Shown here: positions 1-11,589 of the stretch, piece by piece
Layout: the number at the start of each line of letters is the position of its first letter
Numbering within the stretch: the stretch's first letter is position 1
NCBI GenBank assembly: GCA_001600415.1
Contig: BCJX01000002.1
Location: 2,931,165 to 2,995,164, forward strand
Source: Pascua guehoae
Taxonomy: Eukaryota > Basidiomycota > Tremellomycetes > Trichosporonales > Trichosporonaceae
Direction of reading: 5' to 3'
Length of the DNA: 64,000 bases
Program-made: the position numbers and the translations under genes
Notes under the pieces: generated by a model
What the model was told of the DNA's origin: nothing
Databases searched by the model: none
The model's input: only the letters and a program-made list of their open reading frames with translations

Positions 1-61
<61 letters not shown>
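1..61. repeat. poly-C homopolymer at the window edge
   Basis: The window opens with an essentially pure run of about 60 C, followed by CACCCC. It is the first of several long G/C homopolymers here (see 1001-1016, 20337-20350, 35566-35653 and 53191-53212). It may be a contig-end artefact, because one of the other runs contains an N and another lies next to an assembly gap. Confidence 0.9.
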
Positions 62-716
62 ACCCCCCCTGGCTCTCTCCAGTTCTTGCCAAACAAACGG
101 GACCTGAACACCCGTCCACTCGGCCTTGTCCCTAAACCAGACCACAGCGCTACCCACCACCTCTTCTCCGTTCAGTCAGCAGTCTTCCTCGCGCCCGTCA
201 CCACTTCCCCAGTTCCCACGCGGCGGGGGTCGGCGTCGCCCTGTCAGTAACTGGAGCACTAGAGTACACACCCCGACGGGAGCGCAGCTGGGAACGCCAA
301 CATCCGCCAGCGCTGCCGCCAGCGCTTCCCTGCCTCACGACCTCGGTCAGTTCTCCCCTCTCAGTCGTCTCTGCCCGGGTGCCAGCACACTGGTCGCGCA
401 TGCCGCCTCGATCGCGCCTGTAGTCTCTCCTCGCGTCCCGCTCGACCACCGCGGCCACCCCGACAACGCTCAAACCCGCCGCTTTGTTTCTTCCTTCCGC
501 CTCTTCCTGTCTCGACCCTCCGCTTTGTTTCTTCCTTCCGCCTCTTCCGGTCTCGGCCCTTTCCCACTCTCCCGTCTTCTCGCGTTTCACACACTTGCCT
601 CCTTCCCCCCACCTCATTTCGACCACATCATGCTCCGCCTCTGCGCCACCTGCGCCTCCAGTCTCCAGCCCGTGTCCTGCCGAATGCTATCCATCTCCCC
701 ATCTCTTCTCGCGCGT
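62..716. other. non-coding stretch downstream of the complex I subunit gene
   Basis: No reading frame here has recognisable protein features; the open frames are pyrimidine-rich and low-complexity. A two-copy direct repeat of about 29 bp with a 41-bp period (copies near 479 and 520, containing GCTTTGTTTCTTCC) is visible. This lies 3' of the minus-strand gene ending at 717. Confidence 0.5.
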
Positions 717-1191
717 CTAGTGGTGGCTGCCGTGGCTGTCCTTCTTGGCGAAGAAGTCGTCGTAGATGACGTACGCGGCGAACGCGACGGTCGCGATACC
801 AAAGCCGGGGAACATATTCCTGGGCGTCAGTGGGTGTGCGGGGTGGTGAGGTGATCCGGGGCGGGAATCACTCCGGCGCCAGGAACTCGTGTGGGCGAGA
901 GTGGTGTGTGGGCGGAATGGGGTGTGGGTGATTGGTGGAGGTGACAGTTGCCAAGTCGACAGTGCGCATGGCCGGCGAGCGACGACGAGCGACGCAGACT
1001 CCCCCCCCCCCCCCCCTTTCCATCACAAGTGTCCCGTCTCATCGCACTGGTCTCGTCTCGTCCGCCTCGAGCTGCTCGAGCTGCGTACACCGCACGCATA
1101 CGCACCGGTACATGGCCTTGTTGGAGAAGATGGGCGACTTGCGCCACGCTTCCCGCGCAGCCCAGGGGTCGCGGTAGAGGGGTCCAGGCAT
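717..1191 (-). CDS. NADH:ubiquinone oxidoreductase B12 subunit (NDUFB3-like)
   Basis: Two exons on the minus strand, 1191-1106 and 819-717, give 62 residues. Exon 1 starts MPGPLYRDPWAAREAW; exon 2 continues RNMFPGFGIATVAFAAYV and ends in a short His-rich tail. DPWAxxEAW followed by a short transmembrane segment headed by FPGFGIATVAFA is the hallmark of the B12 accessory subunit of complex I in the inner mitochondrial membrane. Donor GTGCGT at 1105 and acceptor CAG at 822-820 join in frame and rebuild an Arg codon across the junction. The 286-bp intron is long for this locus and carries a 16-bp poly-C run. An in-frame upstream ATG at 1317 exists, but the added residues are low-complexity, so the shorter start was preferred. 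Confidence 0.85.
1001..1016. repeat. 16-bp poly-C tract in the complex I subunit intron
   Basis: Sixteen consecutive C within the intron (820-1105) of the minus-strand B12 gene, so it is poly-G in the pre-mRNA. Confidence 0.95.
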
Positions 1192-1670
1192 GGTGGTAGT
1201 GGCGGCGGGTGGTGGCTGGGCGGCGGAGGTGAAGGGGTGCGGGGTTGCCTCGGAGACGGAGCGGCGTTGGGTTGTGCGGGCGGCGTCGAGTGTTGGTCGA
1301 GCGAGCTGGAGATGCACCGATCAGCGCAACCCAACCTCACGGCCGAGCACCACCGAGAGTCAGAGCCAGAGCCAGAGCCAGGACGCCAGGCTGGGACAGG
1401 GAAGCAGCTCCGAGGCAGCCAGGCAGCAGCCAGGCAGGGCCAACCGTTGGACGGGGATTTGATAATGCCGGTCATGTGGCGTACCTGAACAAGCGCGAGC
1501 TAGTGTGTAATGAGGCGATTTAAGCTTTGAAGGTTGAGACAACAAGAAGAAGAGGCGGGGGCTATTTTTGCAAAAAAAAAAATACTACTAGGCCCAGGGA
1601 CAAGGATACAACAGGCACACGGCCCGCAGGCCCGCAGACGCAGAGTCTAGTCGAGTCGCGACCCGCGCGA

Positions 1671-1705
<35 letters not shown>

Positions 1706-2651
1706 CAGCCTGCAGCTCTGGTTCTGTGGCCGGTGTGGGTGTGCCCGATCTGCACTCTATCACCGCGCCCACTCACGGCTCCGATCACCGACAGTTGGAC
1801 GGGCGTGTTCAATTCGGGCGAGAAATGACAGACCGACAGACCGTACAGACGGAGGAATGCACAGAATACAGCAACCTCTACTCAGTTGGCTAGTTGGGGT
1901 CGAGGACGGGCAATGCATGCATACTGTACATGCAGCATGCAGGTAGGCAGTGCGCACGGATGGCACGGTCTGTCTGTCAGGACCCAAGCAAAGTGCCACG
2001 GGCCGAGACGACTTTCAGTTAGATTTAGACTAAAACACACACTGTACATACGACGGGGGTTAACCTGGGTAACACTGGTTGGCTTTGAATCCCGCCGCCG
2101 ACATCATCCTCCTTTCAATCTTCACCTCTTTTCCACCTTCCTTGTCCCTTCTCCACTGTGCACACACCAACCGCCGCCGACGCCGCCACCCACCCACACG
2201 CCTGTGACAGGCAGCCTCGCCGACGTTGTCGACACTGAGCGTCACCCCCCGACCCCCTCGAGTGCAACCTATTGCACGCGTGCCGCCCCTGGGGAATCCC
2301 GTGACCGCCGTGACCGCGACCGCGTCCTCCCGAACGACTACCCCTGGCTGCCAGTTGACACCTGACCCACCCCACACCTCGAGACCTCGACGACCGACGG
2401 CCCGGACCCACTCGCCTAGACGAAATCCGAACGTGCAGGTGCTGGTCTTTGTCCTTTGTGTTCTCTGACCATCAATTCTCTCGGGCCGCCTCTTTGACTC
2501 ATCCCCCAACAACTCTCCACCAACTCGGCGAGCCGCCAAAGCTTGTTTTGTAACATCTTTTCAACACACCCTCCCCGCGACGACGCGCCCGACACAACCG
2601 ACCGCCTAACGCGCGGCGGCAACCCGCCGCCCCCCTCCCCCCCTCCCTCCC
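1192..2651. other. intergenic region between divergent genes
   Basis: This probably holds the promoters of both the complex I subunit gene (-) and the membrane coiled-coil gene (+). It contains a perfect (CTGC)9 microsatellite at 1671-1706. No convincing gene or structured RNA was seen. Confidence 0.5.
1671..1706. repeat. (CTGC)9 microsatellite
   Basis: Nine perfect tandem copies of CTGC lie in the intergenic region. A shorter, imperfect relative of the same motif lies near 15775-15804. Confidence 0.95.
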
Positions 2652-5600
2652 ATGCCGGCCGCGCTCCTCGCAGGCATTGCCGCGCTCGCCGACCGCTCCC
2701 GCGGCGCGCTCGCGGCCCTTGCGGGCGCGACTGTCGCTGGAGCGGGACCGGGACCAGGAACCGGGGGTCCGCCAGGATCCCTCGGCGCCAGTCCACTCGG
2801 GGACGCACTCGCTGACGACATGGACATGCACATGGGCCCCCTCGGTCCCGCCTCGTGGACTGGTATCGCGACATCGCCACACGCGCTGAACGACTTTCGC
2901 CGGCTCCTCGTGTGGCTCGCCGCTGCCGTCCTTGTCCTCGTCCTGGGTGAGTATCGGACCGCCTCAAGTGTGCTCTAGCCAGTCACACTCGAAGCGAACG
3001 AGTGCGCCAAGTTTTGTGTGGGCCCGCGCGTCCGGGCGTACAAACACAGTGGGGTTGGGAGGACACTGGGGCTCTGCATTTTTCTTTTGCGTGTTGTCCT
3101 TTGTCCTCGTCTTGCGCGCGTGCCGTGGGGTTGCTTACTTCCCAACACGATCCGACCACACGGTGGATCCTGCACGCTGACGTTGCTCCGTGTCCCAAAA
3201 AAAAAACCGAGTCATTGCTGACACTGGTCCAGTCGCCGTGACAAACCCGACCGAAGCGAGCTTTCGCTCCCACCTCACCGAGCTCGCGTTCCGCAGACAC
3301 CTCGCGCACATCCGCTCGTCGGACGACCCCGAGGTTCCCGCATCTGCAGCAGCGGACGGCGCACGGCATCCCCCAAGCACCACTGTGTCGCCGCCCAACG
3401 GCGCAAGTAGTGGGGCCGACTCGCCACCCATTGCACCGTTCCGCTTTGCCAATCACGTTGCTATTACGCTCCGCACTCCTACTCTGTGTTACAGGTCGTA
3501 TTTTTTCCTCGCCCTTGCGTTTGCCGCTGCGCCAGCGCCCCCCGCGTTCCTCTCGGACCCCGTGCCGACAAAGCACACAAAGCACGCATCGGGCCCTCCA
3601 GCCCCAGAACCCACACTCGCCTACCTTGGCGTCTTGGGACACTGGTTTGTGCTCGGACATGTACCCGCGTTCCTCCACTGGGCATGGCGTCTTGTCCGCG
3701 TAGGCCGACGCAGCGACAAGTCGCGCAAAAAGGCTTCGGCGCTCGACCGCCCCGGTGTGCTTGAGATGCGCGCCGTCCTTCCCAAGGACGAGCAAATCGT
3801 CTCGACAACGACTACCAGCACATCGGGTCGGGGCCTTGTCCCGCCCAAGCTCGTGTTCCGGACAGAGTCCTACAAGGACCTGGCCGACCTGTTACCCACC
3901 CTTGCTACACCAACCACGAGCGCGTTTGGCCCAGAGTCGCGGCGAGGTTCCATTGTCAACCTCATTGCGCCTCAGCCACCCACGCCGCCCGAACCCGATA
4001 CCCCAGCCCTCGTTGCCCTCAAGGCTGAACTCGTCGCTGCACAAAACATGTTGACTGAGCTGCAGACTCAGCTCGCGACGCACGACGAGTCGGTCGCCGC
4101 CGCCCAAGCCCACCTGCAGTCGACTGTCGATGAGCTGCGTCAGCGGCGCAAAGAAGACGACGCAGAACGCCAAGACCTCAAGTCGAAAGCAAAGACTTTG
4201 GAGGATCAAAAGCGCCAGGCAGAGGCGGCGCGTCGTGAAGCAGAGAAACGGCTCAAGGCCGTAGAGTCTGTTCGCGACGGCCTCCAATCCAAGATTGGCG
4301 CGGCGCGCGACAAGATAGAGGATCTTCGGGGTAACATGGACGTGAGCAAGAAGAATATCAGGATTGTATCGGAAGAAGGTGCGCAACATGTACTTGAAAC
4401 GCGCCAGGCGGTCGACACCAAGACCAACGAGCTCGGCGTCCTTGAAAAGGAAATTGCCCAGCTCGAAACGACAAACGACATGCTCTGTCAACAGGTGCGG
4501 CAAGCAAAGGACAAGCTCCATGCGGCCGAGACTGCTGCCGAGGACGCACGCAAGATTGCCCCCGAAGAGGAAATGATGCTCATGGCTGCCGCGTACGAGG
4601 CTGCAGCCTCGGAAACATACCTCAAGGGCCAGCGCCAAACCCAGGCCGACAGCCAGTGGGCGTCACAAGCAGCTGCATACATGGCCGAGGCGGGTATGCC
4701 GTTTCTCGACCAGTCGTATACTGCGCGTCCGGCTCAAACTGCATCGACTGGCTATGGCCACCTCTCGCGCGCCCATCCCAACAATGCATCGTACCGTAGC
4801 CTCGTCGACCAGCGCGGTGTCTCTGACGTTCCCGTCGTCGCAGTCCCCGGCTTTGAGGACTTTGGACCCGGCGCCGGCGGCTCACGCTCGCTCGCTGCAC
4901 AGCGCCAGTCGCCAACGCCCATCCAGACCCAGACCCAGCAGCAGCCCGACGAACACGAGGAGCTCGGCTCGGCGCAGGGTCGAATGTCTGCGTCGTTCCC
5001 CAACAGCTGGCTTCCGCAGGGCCTTGTGCGCTCGCTCGAGGGTGACATTACGCCGCTCGACAGCGGTGCGTCTGATGCTGTTACCGATGATGGCGATGTG
5101 CTCCTGTCCTCGATCCACGACGCCCTCGCCACAAGCCCAACCGAGCCGGACGGATCTGGCTCCGACTCTGGTGCCGACTCGCCTCTGTGGCCGACGCACG
5201 ATCACGACCAGATTACGTTTGGTCGTAACCGTCACGTTGGGGCAGGTGCGCCAGGCACTCGCTTCCAGGGTGCTCCTGCGTTTACTGGCTCAGCCTCGAC
5301 GTTACCGGGCATTGGCCCACATTCGTCGTCTCGCCGCTGGTTTTCGTCTTCCCCGTCGTCGGAAAACGTCTCGTCGCCGTTTCACTTTGGTGCCGTTGGT
5401 GGTGTCGGATCGAGCGATTCGCTCCCCCTTGCCCCGGGCTTTGAGTCGCCGTTTGCCCCCTCTGCCTCGGAAAAGCGTGCGCTCAAGTGGCCCCTGTTGG
5501 GCAAGTCACGCTGGTCGGGCAACGGTAACCGGTCCATCTCGAGCCTCGACGAGATCTCCGCCGGCCTCAAGGACATCGCCGGTGGCACGGGCTCGGGCAC

Positions 5601-6060
5601 GAGCTTTGCCATGGGCTCGGGCGCCAACGGTCTGAGCGCCGAGGAGCTCTTCAACCGCGTTCCTGCCCCCGGTGACCGCGCGGGCTCGCTCGACCGCACA
5701 CCCGCTCCTGGCGGTGCGACCGGCAACCAGTCGTGGCTCACGTCTCGCCCCTTTGCCTTCCACCACACCCCCAACCAGGGCCACGGAGGCCAGGGCGGCC
5801 ACGGTCACGGTATCGGTGGTCGCGGTGGTCTTGGCAACCTCGGCCACGGCTTTACGTTTGGCCGCAACCACAGTCAGGCGGGCAGTAGCCATGCAGACGA
5901 CGCCAACGAGACGCTCGCGATCGGGACCGGGGAGAATGGCAGCGCGGTCGGCAACGGAGGAAGCCTCGATTTGCTCGGCGACGACGACCGGGTGGCGGAG
6001 CGCAAGCCGTCGTTCCGCTTCTTTTCGCTTCGCAAGGGTGCAAAGGATTCGCCTCAGTAG
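2652..6060 (+). CDS. predicted membrane-anchored coiled-coil protein of unknown function
   Basis: The best model joins 2652-2946 and 3233-6060 (donor GTGAGT at 2947, acceptor CAG before 3233), keeps frame and gives 1,040 residues. Visible parts: a hydrophobic segment at about residues 84-99 (LLVWLAAAVLVLVL); two more hydrophobic stretches at about 187-205 and 227-251; a long Glu/Lys/Arg/Gln-rich coiled coil at about 360-548; then a Ser/Gly-rich low-complexity tail with a GHGGQGG-type patch. I do not recognise the family. The order of short N-terminal membrane segments and then a coiled coil suggests a tether or organelle-shape factor, but that is inference. The intron boundary is the weak point: the acceptor-like TTACAG just before 3495 is tempting but does not keep frame. 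Confidence 0.7.
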
Positions 6061-7598
6061 CCGTGATGCAGTCGTGTCGTGTCAGCGGATGGTGCGAGCG
6101 GGGCGAGCAGTGTCAGTGGCGTGAGGAGGGAGCGGGGTGAGTAGCCTGGGCGGGGAAGCAGCGTAGCAGCGTGGGCAGCGTGCGCAGCATGAGCAGGGCC
6201 GGTATGCGCTGGCAATGTGAGCAGCGCCGGCAGCAGGAACAGTGCCGGCAGCGCGAGGGAGCAGCATGGCCATACCGGCAACCAAGGCCGCCATCACAGC
6301 GCCGGTCGGCGCCGAGACTACGGCTGGAAGCGAGCGAAGCAAGCAAGCATCCAGCACGTCATCCATGTCAGTCATCCATGTCGGCGCCAAGTATGCCCAG
6401 TGGCAACAGTGGCAAACAGTCAGCGCTAAGTGTGCCGATGTTGAGAATCATGCAAGCGTCGGCGGCTGTCTCAGCGACGCCGATCACGTCTCAAGTCCGA
6501 GACCAGAAGGCCATGCATTTTTGCTACGGACATGCATGTGGAATAATGCTAACCGCCGCGCGCCGCGGGAGCCAAGGTCTGCGCCATACATTGTTGCGCC
6601 AGGGGCAGGGGGAAGCTGGTGGAGGTTGGGCGGGTGAGTGCTGCGGCCTTGGCCCACAGAGAGTGGGATGGCTATTGGCTGCATGGCTGTGGTGGTTGTT
6701 TGGCTCAATTGGCGCCGATCGGGTCGGGGGTGGGGGGATGAGGGAGGGTGGAGCTGGAACGAGATCGACTTCTCGGCGATGGCCACGGGCCATGGGCCAT
6801 GGGCCATGGGCCTGCGCTCGGCCCCTCGGGACGTCTCCCGCCCGTCGGGGGGCGCGAGGGGGATGGGCATTGTGCGTCCATGGTGGGATGCGAGCGGGTG
6901 CGGAGCAAGGGCGGCCTAGGCCGGGCGGAGCGAGGGAGGGATAATGTGGCAGAGATGGGGCCCAAGGATAATAATTATGGATGTCGGTTTACATCCGCCT
7001 GGGCCCCTGCACTGCTGCGGTGGGTGTGTCACAGTTGATCCTATGGTCCATTTCGCCGACCGGCCCGGTACGCCCCCCCCCAGGCCCCCAGCGCCCACTG
7101 TACCCACTGTAGTAAAAATTGCCACGTGCTCGGGTGTGGTGGATATTTCGCGTATTCGGACATGTGTCCGGCGATTACGCCACCGGAAACATGACCCCTC
7201 ATTGGATTTGATTGGGAATTTCGACTCAATCGCGTTATCATCTAGTCGCAACTGGCCAGGACCACAGAGCAGCAGGCAGCAACAGGCAGCACGAGAGCTC
7301 GAGAGCATTACAGAGCTACAGACCAGCTGGACAGGTAGCCAACGGGTAGTGGATTCTTTCGGGCTGGCCGGGACCCCCATCGCGTTTCTGTCATTGTCTT
7401 TTGTCTTGCTCTCCCGTTCCTGTCTTCTTGTTCTGTGCATACCGTCAGCCAACAAGCGACTGCCTCGACGACGACGACGACGACGACGACTACGACGACT
7501 ACGACGGCCTACTGTCCGCTGGTCAACCGTTGGTCTACCGCTACTGCTACTGCTCCTCGTCCACCCACAACAACCTCCCCATCCCATTGCCCCCCACC
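6061..7598. other. intergenic region upstream of the aspartokinase fusion gene
   Basis: About 1.5 kb with no supported gene. It contains a short heptamer repeat (CATGGGC, about 6791-6812) and a GAC-rich run at about 7466-7510 that lies in the likely 5' leader of the next gene. Long frames here have composition unlike the neighbouring proteins. Confidence 0.45.
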
Positions 7599-10500
7599 AT
7601 GTCGCGCGTGTCGTCTCCGGACTCTGGCGCCTCGACGCCGACGACGGGCAGCCACGACGAGATTCTGAACGGCAACTCGGCCGACGAGAGCGTGCCCTGG
7701 GTCGTGCAAAAGTACGGCGGGACGAGTGTCGGCAAGTCGTTGGACTCCATCACTAACATTGTCGAGTGCGTACAGCGGCCAGTCGCGAGCGCAGCGAGCG
7801 TGTTGCCTTTCTCTCTCTCACCGCATCTCACACTAACCCCCAGATCGTACCTGGCGTCGAACCGGGTCGTGGTCGTGTGCTCTGCGCGCTCGACACAGAC
7901 AAAATCGCTCGGCACGACAAACCTCCTGCTGCAGGCCTCGCGCGAGGCGCTCCAGCCCGCCTCGGCGCGCGCCCGCTCGGGCTCGGCATCGGGCTACCAG
8001 AGCGGCTACCAGACGCCCCTCTACCCCAAGCGCGTCGGCAGCGGGTACTTTGCGCAGGGCATGATTTCGTCCCTGTCGTCGTTGCGCGACGAGCCCGCCA
8101 GCACGACCACGTCGGCGCGCGCGGGGTCGCCGTCGCCGTTCCAGCGCGCGGGCGGCGGGCGCGCGCGGTCGCCCACGACCGACTCGTCGAGCGCAGAGAC
8201 ACCCACGGCCGAGAGCTTTGAGCCCGCCTTCAACGCCACGGTCGACACGATCAAGCGCGGCCACCTCGATGCCGCGCGCAAGGCACTGCGCGCCGGCGCG
8301 CTCAGGAATGAGCTCGCAGACGAGATTGAGAGGGATTGCGAGCAGCTGCGCAGCTTTCTCAATGCCGCCCATGTGAGTCGTCGTACGATGCGAGTGGAAG
8401 GATGCTGGGCGCGAGGGGTATTCTTGGGGCGGCGCGCTTGGGAGCAAAGGCAGCGAGCGAGCGCATCTGGAGCTCGCTAGTCTGCCAAAGGAGGATGCCA
8501 CCCGGGCGGAGATGTGGGCAACAATGGGGCCGCCGCGAGAGAGCGATGGGGCGCTGTGGTCGCTGTGGGGCCGCGCGGATCGCTCCCCTCCCCAGGTGAC
8601 GTTCGCATTCAAGGTGGAGGTGGATGGGTGGGCACCATGCTACATTGCAATCGCACGATGTCGATTGCTCGGCAGCCCAGTGCCGGAGAACGGATTGCGC
8701 AGATGGTGGTACCCCTTTCTGGAATGCTGTGTGCCGCTGGAACGTTGCAGTGGACTGCAGAAGCATCCTCGGTCCGAGGCCGTGTTCCAGAAGGCGGATC
8801 ACTCAAAAGGGCTCATCCTTCCCGGCGAGATGCAGATTCCTAACGGTCCGCTACATGCCGCGGACCGTTGTAACCGGTGCTAGGTAGACGGAATGTTGCT
8901 AACCAAGCCAGATCATTGACGAGATCTCGCCCCGCTCGCAGGACTCTATCATTGGCACTGGCGAGCGATTGGCGTGCAAGATTGTCGCTGCCGCATTGAG
9001 GGATAGGGTGAGTGACAAACAAGATGTGGGCACCCCCGCGCACAGGTGGCTGACGTACGCCAGGGCATCGACTCGGAGTTGGTCGTACTCGACAACATTG
9101 TCGATGCGGCCATGACGACTGCGACCGAGGCGACGCTCACGGCGTCGGGCGACCAGGGCGTGGCACAGCTTGGCCAGGTGTTTTACGACGAGCTCGCCAA
9201 GCGCCTCGGCGAGCGGTTGCACGAGTGTGGCACGCGCGTCCCCGTTGTCACTGGCTTCTTTGGACCGGTGCCCGGCTCGCTTCTTGCGCAGATCGGACGC
9301 GGATACACCGACCTGTGTGCGGCTCTGTGTGCGGTTGGTGTCCAGGCTGCCGAGCTCCAGGTGTGGAAAGAGGTCGATGGCATCTTCACCGCCGACCCGC
9401 GAAAGGTTAAAAGCGCGCGCCTCGTGCCGTCGATTACGCCCGACGAAGCGGCCGAGCTCACCTATTACGGCTCTGAAGTCATCCACCCGTTTACCATGGA
9501 ACAAGTGATCCGTGCAAAGATTCCTATCCGGATCAAAAACGTCGAAAACCCAAAGGGTTCGGGCACGATTATTCTTCCCGACGAGGGCTTCCCGCGCGGG
9601 CTCGACACCGAGCCGCCGGCCCACATTGCGGAAAAGGACCGCCTCCCGACGGCAGTCACCATCAAGGACCAGATTATCGTGCTCAACATTCACTCAAACC
9701 GCAAGACAATCTCGCACGGCTTCCTCGCGCGCATCTTTGGCACGCTCGACCGTGCGGGCGTCGTCGTCGACCTCATTTCCACATCCGAGGTGCACGTCTC
9801 GATGGCGCTGCAAGACTTTGGCAACCCGCGCCGCCTCGACCGCCTCGTGCGCGACCTGGAAAAGATTGGCGAAATCACCATTTCGCACGACATGGCCATT
9901 CTGTCGCTCGTCGGCCGCAACATGCGCAACGCCATCGGCTCGGCGTCGCTCATGTTTTCGGCGCTCGCGCGCGCAAACATCAACCTCGAAATGATCTCGC
10001 AGGGCGCGAGCGAGATTAACATTTCGTGTGTCATTGACAACAAGGACTCTGTCAAGGCCCTCAATGTCATTCACGACTCGTGCCTGTCGCACGTCCCCGG
10101 TTCGCCGGCCGCGAATGTGTTCCCGAACGGCAAGGGCCGCCACAAGGCCCTCACGATTGACACGGTCAACCCGTCGACTGTGGCGGTCGAGTATGCTGTC
10201 CGCGGTGAGCTGGCGCTCAAGGCCGACGCGCTTGCTGCCAAGCTCGCCGAGGGCGACCACGACCTGCCGTTTGACCGCATCATCTACTCGAACATTGGCA
10301 ACCCGCAGGAGCGCGAGCTCAAGCAGCAGCCCCTGACGTACTGGCGCCAGGTCGCCGCGCTCACAGAGTACCCCGAGCTCATCACGCACCCTCTGTCGGC
10401 CGAGCTGTTCCCTGCCGACGCGCTCGAAAAGGCTGCCCAGCTCGTGTCCGAGTTTGGCTCGGTGGGCGCGTACACTGGCTCGCGCGGCAGCTTGCCGATC

Positions 10501-11589
10501 CGCAAGCGTGTGGCCGAGTTTCTCGAAAAGCGCGACGGCGTCCCTGCCGACCCCGAGCAGATCTACCTCACTGGCGGCGCGACCCCCGCAGTCCACATGG
10601 TCATGGACATTGCGCTGCGTCCCGGCGATGCGTGCCTGATCCCCATCCCGCAGTACCCCGTGTACACGGCGACATTGGCGCACCTGCACGCGACGCCGGT
10701 GCCGTACCACCTGTCCGAGGAGACTGGATGGTCTTTGGACCTGGCGTCGATCAAGGCGGCGATTGCGTCTGCGCGCGACGACCCGGAAATCCGCGCCCTC
10801 AAGGCGCTCGTCGTCATCAACCCGGGCAACCCGACGGGCTCGTGCCTGTCCGAGTCGGACATGCGTGAAATTGTCCAGCTCGCATACGACGAGTCGCTCC
10901 TGCTCCTCGCCGACGAAGTGTACCAGAACAATGTGTACGACCCCGAGCGCCGCCCCTTTATCAGCTTCAAGCAGGTGGTGCGCTCGATGCCCGAGCCGAT
11001 TGCGAGCAGCGTCGAGCTCGTGTCCTTCCACTCGATTTCCAAGGGCATTTCGGGCGAGTGCGGCCGGCGCGGCGGATACCTCGAGGCGGTCAACCTCGAC
11101 GCCGACGTCGACGCCCTCCTCCTCAAGATGGCCAGCATCCACCTGTGCGCCCCCGTCGCGGGCCAGATTGGCGTCGACCTCCTCGTCTCGCCCCCCCAAC
11201 CGGGCTCGCCCAGCTACGACACGTATGCCCAAGAAGCGAGCCACATCCACACGGGCATGCTCTCGCGCTCGCGCTACATGGCCGACCGCTTCAACGCCCT
11301 CGACGGCGTCTCGTGCCAGCCCGCCGATGGCGCCATGTACCTCTTCCCCCGCCTCCGCCTCCCCGACGCCGCGATTACGGCCGCAAAAAAGGCCGGAAAA
11401 CAGCCAGACGTCTTTTACGCCCTCGCCCTCCTCGACGCCACGGGTATCTGCACCGTCGCCGGCTCGGGTTTCGGACAAGAGGACGGCACATACCACCTCC
11501 GCGTCACGGCCCTGTGCCCCGGCGCTGAGGACATGATGGCAAAGATTGAGCGCTTCCACCAGGGCTTTTTGCAAACGTATGCCCAGTAG
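7599..11589 (+). CDS. bifunctional aspartokinase-alanine aminotransferase fusion
   Basis: Four exons: 7599-7765, 7844-8372, 8912-9007 and 9064-11589, giving 1,105 residues. The N-terminal half is aspartokinase (aspartate to aspartyl-4-phosphate, first step toward threonine and methionine): KYGGTSVGK at 38-46, a low-complexity insert at about 93-178, EISPRSQDSIIGTGERL at about 236-252, GRGYTDLCAAL, and two ACT domains at about 468-533 and 541-608. After a short linker, alanine aminotransferase (alanine + 2-oxoglutarate to pyruvate + glutamate) begins near residue 622 and runs full length to the end: NPGNPTG at about 851, DEVYQ, and the PLP lysine K924 in FHSISKGISGECGRRGG. Both halves of the junction lie in one uninterrupted exon, with no stop and no Met at the start of the transaminase. 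The exon 4 start at 9064 gives DR-GID, matching the family better than 9046. A regulatory or channelling reason for the fusion is unknown. Confidence 0.94.
8373..8911 (+). other. unusually long intron of the aspartokinase fusion, with a hairpin
   Basis: Intron 2 is 539 bp, while the gene's other two introns are 78 and 56 bp. It contains a perfect 9-bp inverted repeat, AACGGTCCG at 8842-8850 and CGGACCGTT at 8861-8869, with a 10-nt loop, about 40 bp before the acceptor and just upstream of the GCTAAC branch-like motif at 8899. No coding signal was seen inside. It might affect splicing or host a small RNA; neither can be judged from sequence alone. Confidence 0.5.

Noticed and set aside
2070..2110. 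T-loop-like sequence (GGCTTTGAATCCCGCC)
   Set aside because: No matching acceptor, D or anticodon arms around it; not a tRNA.
3480..3495. Acceptor-like TTACAG in the coiled-coil gene
   Set aside because: Joining it to the donor at 2947 breaks the frame; the acceptor before 3233 keeps it.
9046..9063. Alternative exon start with GTG at 9046 (38-bp intron)
   Set aside because: The acceptor before 9064 is in the same frame, gives a 56-bp intron with a CTGAC branch site, and restores the DRGID continuity typical of aspartokinases.
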